Positions 1 to 6,241 of a DNA stretch of 39,252 nt are shown here, one piece after another. Numbering within the stretch: the first letter of the stretch is position 1; each line of letters begins with the position of its first letter. Made by a program: the position numbers and the translations under genes. Source of the DNA: Pseudomonadota bacterium (GTDB taxonomy: Bacteria; Pseudomonadota; Alphaproteobacteria; Rickettsiales; SXRF01); NCBI GenBank assembly GCA_028873525.1, contig JAGWIM010000007.1, positions 1 to 39,252 of the forward strand, given 5' to 3'. A model generated the notes under the pieces. That model was not told where the DNA came from. It saw only the letters and a list, made by a program, of their open reading frames with translations, and made no database searches.

Positions 1-150
1 GATTACCTCGGCCACGGCATATTTGGGCGGTATCTTGATGAGCATGTGGACGTGATCCTGAACCATCGAGCCGCTCAGGATTTTACTGCCGCGTTGCCCG
101 GCCAATTCGTGGAATACCGGCTTCAGAAAGCTGCGTATCTTGCCGTATAT
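1..150 (-). pseudogene. tnpA: IS200/IS605-type transposase TnpA fragment
   Basis: Read on the minus strand, bases 150 to 1 are an open frame of 50 codons that continues off the left edge. It contains the phrase FHELAGQRGSKI and then QDHVHMLIKIPPKY, which is the HUH metal-binding motif (HVH) and its neighbourhood in the Y1 transposases of the IS200 group. The N-terminal 25-30 residues of the family are missing because homology stops abruptly near 150, where methylase sequence begins. The catalytic tyrosine would lie off the window, so I cannot say whether the 3' half is intact. In the family TnpA is a single-strand transposase; here it looks like a relic. The family call is fairly firm, and the truncation is seen directly. 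Confidence 0.75.
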
Positions 151-369
151 TCGTCGAAGCACGGCGAAAACGTGCTCGACCTCTTCGGCGGCAGCGGTTC
201 GACGCTGATCGCCGCCGAGCAAGCCGGGCGCAAGGCGTTCCTGATGGAACTCGACGCGCTCTACTGCGACGTCATCGTCACGCGCTGGCAGGAATTCACC
301 GGCAAGGACGCCGTGCTCGGCGGCGAGGACAAGACGTTCGACGAGATGAAGGAACAGCGGGCGGCTTAA
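151..369 (+). pseudogene. C-terminal fragment of DNA (adenine) methyltransferase
   Basis: From base 151 the frame reads SSKHGENVLDLFGGSGST and then AGRKAFLMELDALYCDVIV, which is the C-terminal SAM-binding lobe of phage and plasmid N6-adenine or N4-cytosine methylases of the ParB-linked/DpnA-like type. The motif DLFGGSGST corresponds to the FxGxG SAM loop. The N-terminal part, including the catalytic DPPY-type motif, is absent. The same frame stays open to the left edge, but those residues are the reverse complement of an IS200 transposase, so a GTG start at 46 would be artificial. It ends at 367-369 (TAA) and is followed by phage structural remnants. I infer a dead gene left after deletion or insertion in a prophage. 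Confidence 0.7.
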
Positions 370-385
370 GCCCGCGATTCATTTA

Positions 386-461
386 AGCGGGATAGAGCAG
401 TGGAAGCTCGCGTGGTTCATTTGCCACGAGGCCGCCGGTTCGATTCCGGCTCCCGCACCCA
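386..461 (+). tRNA. tRNA-like sequence, CAU anticodon, 8-nt anticodon loop
   Basis: A 76-base cloverleaf can be drawn. The acceptor arm pairs GCGGGA (387-392) with TCCCGC (451-456), with an A:A mismatch at position 1:72 and an encoded CCA at 459-461. The D stem is GAGC/GCTC, the anticodon stem CGTGG/CCACG, and the T arm GCCGG-TTCGATT-CCGGC. The loop TTCATTTG has eight bases instead of seven, so function is doubtful. CAU with a mismatched first pair recalls initiator tRNA-Met. It ends exactly where the capsid frame resumes, which suggests it is a phage-borne tRNA or a deletion scar. I am confident of the fold but not of activity. Confidence 0.5.
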
Positions 462-739
462 TCATCTATACCAAGAGCAGCGACTACAACCCGTTTGCCA
501 ATAAGCTGCAGGTGCTGGCCGAGCCGAGGCTGGACGCCAATTCCACGATTTCCTGGTACATCGCTGGCGATCCGTCGCAGATCGACACCATCGAGTACGC
601 CTATCTCGACGGCGCGGAAGGCGTGTACCTCGAAAACCGCATCGGCTTCGATGTCGATGGTGTCGAGTTGAAAGCGCGCATGGACTTCGCCGCCAAGGCG
701 ATTGACTGGCGCGGTTTCTACAAAAACCCCGGCGCGTAA
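461..739 (+). pseudogene. Phage major capsid (prohead protease/capsid type), C-terminal fragment
   Basis: The frame reads IIYTKSSDYNPFANKL, then a region rich in acidic residues, and ends with the phrase AAKAIDWRGFYKNPGA. This ending is typical of phage major head proteins that are often fused to a ClpP-like or U35 prohead protease. The frame begins immediately after the tRNA-like element with no credible start; an internal ATG at 512 lies inside conserved sequence. About 92 residues remain out of a usual 300 or more. A hairpin terminator follows at 773-795, and the next gene is a DUF2190 capsid-associated protein, the order found in many tailed phages. I read it as a truncated relic. Confidence 0.6.
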
Positions 740-772
740 TTTCCATGCCGGGTTTTCTAAAAAGCCTATGGC

Positions 773-795
773 GGCGGCTTAAAGCCGCCATTTTT
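773..795 (+). terminator. Rho-independent terminator
   Basis: A perfect 7-bp stem GGCGGCT/AGCCGCC with a TAA loop is followed by ATTTTT. It lies between the capsid fragment and the DUF2190 gene, and probably attenuated read-through between capsid and decoration-type genes in the original phage. Confidence 0.65.
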
Positions 796-819
796 GTAAC
801 CATTGTAAGGAGAATCATT

Positions 820-1155
820 ATGCAAAACTTTCTAAAAGAAGGCAAAATCATCACCCTCACGGCACCGTATAACGTCAATTCCGGCGGCGGCATGCTGGTA
901 GGTTCCATTTTTGCCGTGGCAACCACCACGGCCTTGAGCGGCGCGACCGTTGAAGGGCTGGTGGAGGGCGTCGTCACGCTGGCGAAAAACAGCGCCGAGG
1001 CCTGGACGGTGGGTGAGCTGATTTATTGGGATGACACCAATAAGGTCGTCACCGCCACCTCGACCAGCCACAAGCTGATCGGCGTGGCCACCGACGTGGC
1101 CGCCAACCCGAGCAGCACCGGCAACGTGCGGCTCAACGGCGCGTTCATCAGCTGA
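820..1155 (+). CDS. DUF2190-family phage capsid-associated protein
   Basis: This 111-residue protein starts MQNFLKEGKIITLTAPYNV and contains GGGMLVGSIFAVATTTA, EGVVTLAKNSAEAWTVGE and a C-terminal GVATDVAANPSSTGNVRLNG. That pattern (an N-terminal loop with GG, then small beta strands ending in RLNG) is the DUF2190 family found next to major capsid genes, thought to be head decoration or fibre proteins. I chose the ATG at 820 because TAAGGAG lies 8 bases upstream; a longer frame from 745 would run through the terminator hairpin. The stop TGA shares one base with the ATG of the next gene (TGATG), so the two were translated together. It appears intact within a decayed prophage. Confidence 0.75.
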   Translation: MQNFLKEGKIITLTAPYNVNSGGGMLVGSIFAVATTTALSGATVEGLVEGVVTLAKNSAEAWTVGELIYWDDTNKVVTATSTSHKLIGVATDVAANPSSTGNVRLNGAFIS

Positions 1156-1333
1156 TGAGCGCGTTCGACACCGCCGTCGCCGCCTTGTTCGCCGATCCGA
1201 ACATGGCCACGGACGCCACGTTCATGCCGCAGGTCGGCGCGAACGTGGCGCTGCGCGTCGTGCTGCGCGCGCCGGACGCGTTTCAAAAGGTGGGCAGTTC
1301 GATGATCGATACTCCGACCACAACGCTCGAGGT
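1155..1333 (+). pseudogene. Phage head-tail joining protein, 5' fragment
   Basis: The first 60 residues, from MSAFDTAVAALFADPNMA through VALRVVLRAPDAF to DTPTTTLEVR, match the start of small phage head-tail joining/connector proteins, which usually begin MSAFDxAVxxLFxDPN and run about 100-120 residues. After LEVR the similarity ends, and the frame continues into unrelated residues as far as 1598, across the tRNA-Thr gene. Another frame at 1334-1354 reads QIEETL-stop and looks like the 3' end of a different gene. I infer an internal deletion that joined the 5' end of this gene to the 3' end of a later one. Confidence 0.6.
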
Positions 1334-1354
1334 CAGATCGAGGAAACGCTGTGA
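1334..1354 (+). pseudogene. 3' stub of an unidentified phage gene
   Basis: Six codons, QIEETL, end in a TGA that overlaps the GTG start of the next gene as GTGA. This coupling is typical of phage operons and suggests these bases are the tail of a deleted gene fused to the head-tail joining fragment. Too little is left to say what it was. Confidence 0.35.
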
Positions 1355-1578
1355 GCAAATACCGCTGCTATGTCGACGATCCGGAAACGCCGGTGGTCGA
1401 CTTCGTGTGCGCGTTCCTGGGCGGCGCGACGGGCTTTTTCAATTTCCCCGGTTGGCTGTTGATTTATTTCGGCTGGCTAAGTGTAGCGGCCACGTTGCTG
1501 CTATGCGGCAGCGCAGGCATGCTTTTTGCCCTATATCTGGCCTACGAAAGCGCGAAGGAAAAACGCCAGAAAACCTAG
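1351..1578 (+). CDS. Small two-helix membrane protein of the prophage remnant
   Basis: This 75-residue protein begins at a GTG at 1351, with GAGGA eight to twelve bases upstream and a 4-base GTGA overlap with the stub before it. It has an N-terminal hydrophilic stretch and two hydrophobic segments, roughly residues 18-46 (FLGGATGFFNFPGWLLIYFGW) broken by Gly/Pro, and 45-66 (VAATLLLCGSAGMLFALYL). A charged tail, YESAKEKRQKT, follows. I do not recognise a family. Position and coupling suggest a phage accessory gene, possibly lysis- or morphogenesis-associated, but that is inference. It ends 3 bases before the CCA of tRNA-Thr on the other strand. Confidence 0.5.
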   Translation: MSKYRCYVDDPETPVVDFVCAFLGGATGFFNFPGWLLIYFGWLSVAATLLLCGSAGMLFALYLAYESAKEKRQKT

Positions 1579-1581
1579 GTG

Positions 1582-1657
1582 TGGTGCCGCTTAGGTGACT
1601 CGAACACCTGACCCCGTCATTACAAATGACGTGCTCTACCAACTGAGCTAAAGCGGC
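1582..1657 (-). tRNA. tRNA-Thr (UGU)
   Basis: On the minus strand a full cloverleaf begins GCCGCTTTAGCTCAG at 1657. It has anticodon stem CGTCA/TGACG around loop TTTGTAA (anticodon TGT), a T arm AGGTG-TTCGAGT-CACCT, discriminator A, and an encoded CCA at 1584-1582. It is almost identical to the tRNA at 4363-4438; the differences lie in paired bases of the acceptor and T stems and in the anticodon (C to T). It marks the left edge of the AT-rich cassette and the right edge of the prophage remnant. Confidence 0.95.
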
Positions 1658-2053
1658 ATATACAAACAATCACAAACTATTGCTAGCCTGTTGATGACAC
1701 TGTGCTGACACGGCGGTTGCATCAGCTCAAGTCTTTTCTTCTAACCTCCCGCGTTTTCAACACCTTTTCCCACCGCTGCCCTGCCAGAGTTATGCATTAC
1801 GAACAAGGTAGTGCAAAAGTCAGAATGTAATAAACGTTGTTATATCAAAAACATGCCCGTTTCCAATTTTGCCATTTCGGCAAAAATTTCTGCGCGTTGC
1901 TGATAACACGCTGATATGAAACGATTGACAATGCATTTTCGCTGATATGGGCTTGGTTAAAAATAAGCAATAATCACGCATATATGTTCTCTATGGCAAA
2001 TTGAGAATTAGTGTTACATATTCTTTTTCAAAATCCTGCAAAATGCACAGACT
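1658..2053. other. Gene-free left flank of the AT-rich cassette
   Basis: I see no coding region in these 396 bases. Near 1694-1716 there is a GATGACA..GCTGACAC motif that recurs beside the second tRNA-Thr. A TTGACA hexamer occurs at 1925-1930, but I see no convincing -10 box at the right distance. The base composition shifts to AT-rich from about 1800. No clear ribosome binding site precedes the ATG at 2054. Confidence 0.5.
1690..1716. repeat. GCTGACA-type direct repeat, left copy
   Basis: The sequence GATGACACTGTGCTGACAC lies about 35 bases right of tRNA-Thr(UGU). A similar stretch, GCTGACATAGCGCTGACAT, lies at 4482-4500, at a comparable position beside tRNA-Thr(CGU). A shorter GCTGACACG occurs at 4297. 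Paired motifs beside tRNA genes suggest integrase-binding arms of att sites. I infer this from position and similarity only. Confidence 0.4.
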
Positions 2054-3241
2054 ATGATTTCAAAAGAAGAATTGGCAATCCTAATAAAAAACACGGAATC
2101 CGACCATTTAGAGCGTACGGAATCTACAGATGACACCCAAAAATTCTGTGAAGCTGTATGTGCCTTTGCCAATGATATGCCTAATCATCGAAAGCCCGGC
2201 TATCTTCTGATTGGCGTAAAAAAGGATGGAACACTTTCGGGGCTTAGTGCTACGGAACAATTGCTTGAGACACTAGGGCAAAAGCTTCGTAAGAATGGGA
2301 ATATCTTACCCATACCTACAATTACAATCGGCAAATTTGCTTATCCGGAGGGTGATGTAGTAGCAGTTGAAGTCATACCTTCTGATATACCGCCTGTACG
2401 ATATAATAATAAGATTTATATCAGAACGGGCGCAATGAAAGATGTTGCTAGCGAGCAACAAGAACGTGTTCTGAGCGAAAGAAGGGTTTCGTCCACACTT
2501 AGTTATGATGTGACGCCCTACCAAGGCGCTACCTTAGATGATTTAGCCCTCGATCTTTTTGAGGTATATCGGAAAGGAGCCATCTCTGCAGATATTATTG
2601 AGGCCAATGGTAGAAGTATCGAAGAGCAATTGGCCTCATTACGATTCTTTGATCTTAGGATGCAATGTCCGACTATTGCAGGCATTCTATTGTTCGGTAA
2701 AAATCCTCGTTATTTCTTGCCTGGTGCATATGTACAATATTTGCGCTTCCCGGGAACGGCGATTACTGATGAACCCGATGATCAGCAAGTAGTATCCGGT
2801 GATTTGGGAAGCGTAATGCGTGAACTTGAAATACGCATAAAAACTAACCTTACTACTCATTTGGAAAAAGTGTCTACCTTACAAGAGAAAGTATATCATA
2901 ACTATCCAGAGGTGGCCGTAAGAGAACTTCTCAACAATGCTGTTATGCATCGTGATTATCGTTCTCATACGCCAGTACGTCTTTATTGGTTCGAAGATCG
3001 AATTGAAATACAGAACCCTGGCGCTCTATACGGAGAAGTTACCTTAGATACGATTATTTCTAGGAATAGTTATCGCAATCCAGTTATTGCTGAAACTATG
3101 AAGACGCTTGGTTATGTCAATCGTTTTGGTTATGGTATCCAACGTGCAAAGAAAGCCCTAAATGATAATGGTAATCCTGAACCCGTTCTTGAGTCTGCCA
3201 ACAGTGTTTTCTTAGCAAAGATTTACCGAAGGGCACCATGA
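2054..3241 (+). CDS. AlbA_2 (Schlafen-like) plus HATPase_c_4 protein
   Basis: This 395-residue protein has an N-terminal AlbA_2/Schlafen-type domain. It shows ESDHLERTES near residues 15-24, then CAFANDMPN and the phrase GYLLIGVKKDGTLSGL (about 50-65), the family's AFANxxGGxLxIGVxxxG pattern. The C-terminal half carries a GHKL-type HATPase_c_4 signature, AVRELLNNAVMHRDY, followed by RIEIQNPGALYG and RFGYGIQRA. Such proteins are usually called ATP-binding transcriptional regulators; related AlbA_2 domains act as RNA nucleases or nucleic-acid binders in defence and regulation. Its last codon overlaps the start of the ParA gene (ATGA). Base composition is much richer in AT than the flanking chromosome, and tRNA-Thr genes flank the pair, so recent transfer is likely. 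The start has no clear Shine-Dalgarno. The domain assignment is firm, the role unknown. Confidence 0.8.
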   Translation: MISKEELAILIKNTESDHLERTESTDDTQKFCEAVCAFANDMPNHRKPGYLLIGVKKDGTLSGLSATEQLLETLGQKLRKNGNILPIPTITIGKFAYPEGDVVAVEVIPSDIPPVRYNNKIYIRTGAMKDVASEQQERVLSERRVSSTLSYDVTPYQGATLDDLALDLFEVYRKGAISADIIEANGRSIEEQLASLRFFDLRMQCPTIAGILLFGKNPRYFLPGAYVQYLRFPGTAITDEPDDQQVVSGDLGSVMRELEIRIKTNLTTHLEKVSTLQEKVYHNYPEVAVRELLNNAVMHRDYRSHTPVRLYWFEDRIEIQNPGALYGEVTLDTIISRNSYRNPVIAETMKTLGYVNRFGYGIQRAKKALNDNGNPEPVLESANSVFLAKIYRRAP

Positions 3242-4245
3242 AAACAATAGCCTTCTTTAATAACAAAGGTGGGGTTGGGAAGACATCGCTAGTCTATCAT
3301 TTAGCGTGGATGTTTGCCGAAAAAGGGGTTTCGACGCTAGCGGTCGATCTTGATCCACAGGCGAATTTAACTTCGATGTTTCTTGACGAAGAAAGGCTAG
3401 AAAAACTGTGGGAAGGTGATAAGCATCCTGAAACTATTTTAGGTGCGCTTGATCCCATTCTAAGAGGATTAGGAGATATTAAACAACCTCACACTGAGTC
3501 CATTGACACAGGCAATCTTTTTCTTATTCCTGGAGACCTCGCATTATCAAGATTTGAAGACAAACTTTCAGAAAATTGGCCAAAATGCCTCAGTGGCGAT
3601 GAATCTGCCTTTCGTACCACTACTGCATTTTATCGTTTAATTGCTCAAAGCGCCGAGCAATCTAAAGTACAGCTTGTATTGATTGATGTCGGCCCAAATC
3701 TTGGAGCCATAAATCGTTCTGCAATGGTTGCTGCACAGCAAGTGATATTACCTATTGCTCCCGATCTCTTCTCAATTCAAGGTTTAAAAAACCTAGGTCC
3801 AACGCTGAGAAAATGGCGTGAAGAGTGGGAAGAACGCAAGAAAAAGAAACCTGCGGACTGGACTGAAAAATTGCCTGGTGGAGGAATGCAACCGGCTGGA
3901 TATATAGTTATGCAATTTGGCCTCAGGGATAATCGTCCTGTACAAGCCTATCAACGCTGGTTAGAAAAAATTCCCAGTGTATATAGGGAATCTGTATTAA
4001 ATGAATCTTTGTCGTCCAAATTGCCTAGTGTAACAAATGATCCTTATTGTGTAGCTATGTTAAAACACTATCGTAGCCTAATGCCGCTTGCAATGGATGC
4101 CAGGAAACCGATGTTTTTTCTTAAACCGGCTGATGGTGCGATTGGTGCTCATGTTGGAGCTGTCAAAGCGTGCTATGATGACTTTTTAGCATTAGTCGAA
4201 CGTATCGCTAAAGATGCGGGAATTTCTTTCCCACATTCGAACTGA
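3238..4245 (+). CDS. ParA/MinD-superfamily ATPase, orphan
   Basis: This 335-residue protein opens with FFNNKGGVGKTSL (deviant Walker A, residues about 7-18), then AVDLDPQANLTSMF (Walker A'), and has VLIDVGPNLGAINRSA (Walker B) near residue 150. These mark a ParA-type ATPase that dimerises on ATP and DNA. The C-terminal third (VMQFGLRDNRPVQAYQRW onward) is longer than in plasmid ParA and of unknown role. There is no ParB or parS-like array nearby, so ordinary plasmid partition is unlikely. The ATG overlaps the stop of the AlbA_2 gene, showing translational coupling and probably a shared complex or pathway. The codon use is AT-rich like its partner. An alternative is a relic of an integrated plasmid. 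Family call firm, function open. Confidence 0.85.
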   Translation: MKTIAFFNNKGGVGKTSLVYHLAWMFAEKGVSTLAVDLDPQANLTSMFLDEERLEKLWEGDKHPETILGALDPILRGLGDIKQPHTESIDTGNLFLIPGDLALSRFEDKLSENWPKCLSGDESAFRTTTAFYRLIAQSAEQSKVQLVLIDVGPNLGAINRSAMVAAQQVILPIAPDLFSIQGLKNLGPTLRKWREEWEERKKKKPADWTEKLPGGGMQPAGYIVMQFGLRDNRPVQAYQRWLEKIPSVYRESVLNESLSSKLPSVTNDPYCVAMLKHYRSLMPLAMDARKPMFFLKPADGAIGAHVGAVKACYDDFLALVERIAKDAGISFPHSN

Positions 4246-4362
4246 TTTAATCGCTTATTGCCCATTGCCAAGACCCACACATTATTTCCAACTGCTGACA
4301 CGAAAATGTGTTGTTCTCGGAAAGAAAAAATCTTCTGAAAGCCTCGCGTATCCTAGAGAAAA

Positions 4363-4438
4363 TGGTGCCGCCTACGTGACTCGAACACGTGACCCCGTCA
4401 TTACGAATGACGTGCTCTACCAACTGAGCTAAGGCGGC
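4363..4438 (-). tRNA. tRNA-Thr (CGU)
   Basis: On the minus strand from 4438 it reads GCCGCCTTAGCTCAG, has anticodon stem CGTCA/TGACG around TTCGTAA (anticodon CGT), T arm ACGTG-TTCGAGT-CACGT, discriminator A and an encoded CCA at 4365-4363. It is a close sister of the tRNA at 1582-1657, with compensating stem changes. It probably supplies the CGU-reading tRNA after the chromosomal copy at 4585-4624 was broken. Confidence 0.95.
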
Positions 4439-4481
4439 ATTATTTATAAACTACAGTATCTTATAATCCAATTCAATCCTA

Positions 4482-4503
4482 TTGCTGACATAGCGCTGAC
4501 ATG
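4482..4503. repeat. GCTGACA-type direct repeat, right copy
   Basis: Two GCTGACAT units 11 bases apart lie about 45 bases right of tRNA-Thr(CGU). They mirror the left copy near 1690-1716. Together with the near-identical tRNAs they give a direct-repeat frame around the two-gene cassette. Confidence 0.4.
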
Positions 4504-4533
4504 GGAGTGTAATCAACACCGTTAACAACTTAC

Positions 4534-4560
4534 AACATAATGTTTCCATTATGTTTTTTT
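4534..4560 (+). terminator. Rho-independent terminator
   Basis: A perfect 9-bp stem AACATAATG/CATTATGTT with loop TTTC runs into a T tract. It lies 290 bases downstream of the ParA gene on the same strand and beyond tRNA-Thr(CGU), which is on the other strand. It probably ends transcripts of the cassette or of an older insertion. Confidence 0.65.
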
Positions 4561-4584
4561 ACCACCTTAACCATTAGACCAACA

Positions 4585-4624
4585 CATTACGAAAGCGGTG
4601 CTCTACCAACTGCGCTAAGGCGGC
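4585..4624 (-). pseudogene. 5' half of a broken tRNA-Thr (CGU)
   Basis: From 4624 on the minus strand the sequence reads GCCGCCTTAGCGCAGTTGG and continues through a CGT anticodon loop (TTTCGTAA), then leaves the tRNA consensus. The 3' half, the T arm and the acceptor partner are missing. The anticodon-stem sequence (CCGC) differs from the intact copies, so this may be the original chromosomal gene, cut by insertion at the anticodon loop. A T to G change in the D stem is a further sign of decay. Confidence 0.65.
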
Positions 4625-4702
4625 ATCATGTCTCAAACACAGGACAGGTTGCGGTTTATACCTTATGAAACTGCTGGCTGACAATAAAAATAGCGGCGGG
4701 CG

Positions 4703-6127
4703 TCAGGCTGAAAGCTGCGGCGCCGCGGCGGGCGCGGCGGCGATTTTGTCCTGCCATGCCGTCGACCCCGCCTTGGCAGGCGTAACCACATTGGGCTGAT
4801 CCGGCAGCGCATCTTCCGCCATCGCCCACGGGTTCTTTCGCATGGCTTCCACCTGCGCGCGCAGCAGCGCCGTCACCTCCTCGTCCCTCATGGCCAGCAC
4901 ATCGGGCTTCCCAAGAAATTGCGCCATGTAATCGACCAGCTCGTTCTGCATCCTGGGCGGCTGCCTGACAATCAGGTTGGCGGCCAGGGCAATGACGCTG
5001 TTATCAACGCTGCTGTCATTGACCACGCCTTCGCCATGCCCCTTGGAAGAGATGGCCAGCAGGAACTCCGCCGCCAGGTTGGTGGCGACGAACCAGGCGC
5101 GGTTCTTGATGGCGCCAATCTCATTGGCGGATTTTTTAAGGCGCCGCGCTTCCAGATGGTCAATATAGGTGCTGACCGCATGGCAGCCGGTACTGACCAT
5201 CAGTCCTGCCCCGGCGATGGTCAGTGGCCGCTCGCGCGCCCAGTCGAGCACTGCCTGCACGCCCTTCTCTTGCGGCCGGTCGGGATCGTGCGCTTTCTCC
5301 TCGACCAGCCCGCCGATGGCGGTCGAGGCCATGGTCATCACGCCCAGGCCCACATCCAGCCAGCCGGAAAGTTTCATCCGGCTGATGGCCAGCGCATCCG
5401 GCATGCCCGCCGCACCGTGCCGCAATTTGTGACTGAATGCACCCGCCGCGACGCAGGCGCCGGCCAGGCCGGTAAACAAATTGAACATTTCGGAAGGATA
5501 ATGGCGGAAAAGATCGATCGTATTGCCCAGCGCGCTCTTGTTTTTATCTTCCAGTATATGTTCCCAGCCGCATTCCTTAGGCAGCTTGCGGCTTTCTTTC
5601 ATCAGATGGCGCACAATGCTTCTCGACAGATCCCTCACCTGTTTGTCGGACTGGTCGTTGCGGCCGAATGCGCTTAACGATAAAGTACCGGCGCCATACA
5701 TGATGCCGGCCAGCATTTCCTCCCATTTGCTCTGCTTAAAGCCATAGCGGAAGAAATTATAATCGCCGATGGTATATAACGCCCCGCTGCCTTGCAGCGT
5801 CCGTTTTTTGAGCCTATCCACAAGACCGATGTGGTCGGTTTTTTCCTGCTCGATGACGGGGCCGCCCCCTATCCATTCTTTCCGGCCAAGCAACGCCAGC
5901 AATCCCGTCTCGCGCTTGAACCCGCGCACTTCCATCGTCGGCTTGCCGTCGAACATGAAAGGAACGCACTCAAAATCGGCATCCGTCAGTATGCGCGCAA
6001 TATCCTGAAGAGCCGCCTCATCCGCCCCCTCGCGCGCGTGAAGATAGGCGCGCATGGCGCCGTTGGCGGTTTTGCGGAACGTTACTTCATCGATGACGCC
6101 CGGATGGGAGTAGCGATAAATACTCAC
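4703..6127 (-). CDS. Unknown membrane-associated protein, 474 residues
   Basis: I do not recognise the family. The protein starts MSIYRYSHPGVIDEVTFRK. The first 120 residues look globular; residues about 210-330 hold three moderately hydrophobic Gly/Ala-rich stretches (FNLFTGLAGACVAAGAF, LDVGLGVMTMASTAIGG, LTIAGAGLMVSTGCHAV) that may be membrane helices or a pore-like bundle. There is no signal peptide. The tail (after about 440) includes VVTPAKAGSTAWQDK, a typical translation of a palindromic intergenic repeat, so the C-terminus has been partly rewritten by a repeat element. The gene stands alone, with about 110 bases to the permease upstream. It is GC-rich like the host, so it does not belong to the AT-rich cassette. 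Confidence 0.6.
   Translation of the reverse strand: MSIYRYSHPGVIDEVTFRKTANGAMRAYLHAREGADEAALQDIARILTDADFECVPFMFDGKPTMEVRGFKRETGLLALLGRKEWIGGGPVIEQEKTDHIGLVDRLKKRTLQGSGALYTIGDYNFFRYGFKQSKWEEMLAGIMYGAGTLSLSAFGRNDQSDKQVRDLSRSIVRHLMKESRKLPKECGWEHILEDKNKSALGNTIDLFRHYPSEMFNLFTGLAGACVAAGAFSHKLRHGAAGMPDALAISRMKLSGWLDVGLGVMTMASTAIGGLVEEKAHDPDRPQEKGVQAVLDWARERPLTIAGAGLMVSTGCHAVSTYIDHLEARRLKKSANEIGAIKNRAWFVATNLAAEFLLAISSKGHGEGVVNDSSVDNSVIALAANLIVRQPPRMQNELVDYMAQFLGKPDVLAMRDEEVTALLRAQVEAMRKNPWAMAEDALPDQPNVVTPAKAGSTAWQDKIAAAPAAAPQLSA
4736..4795. repeat. Palindromic repeat inside the coding region of the 474-residue protein
   Basis: The stretch encodes VVTPAKAGSTAWQDK on the minus strand and contains CCTGCCATGCCG and CCGCCTTGGCAGG arms that can pair imperfectly. 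It resembles the TCATGCCCGCG..CGGGCATCC repeats found elsewhere in the window, for example at 14371-14480. Confidence 0.45.
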
Positions 6128-6241
6128 TTAAGTGCCCGTAACTTTAGAGTTCTCCAGCCTTCACTATACAGGAGAATTGTTACAGCCGTGCGACAACCCG
6201 CCGGAAAAAGATGTCTTTTTGCAATAATGCAGTAAAATCAA

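Noticed and set aside
46-369. A complete 107-residue gene from the GTG at 46
   Set aside because: Residues before about 151 are the antisense of an IS200 transposase; only the methylase C-terminus is real.
3238-4245. ParA as part of a plasmid partition locus
   Set aside because: No ParB-like gene and no iteron or parS-type repeats are seen nearby; the partner is an AlbA_2/HATPase protein instead.
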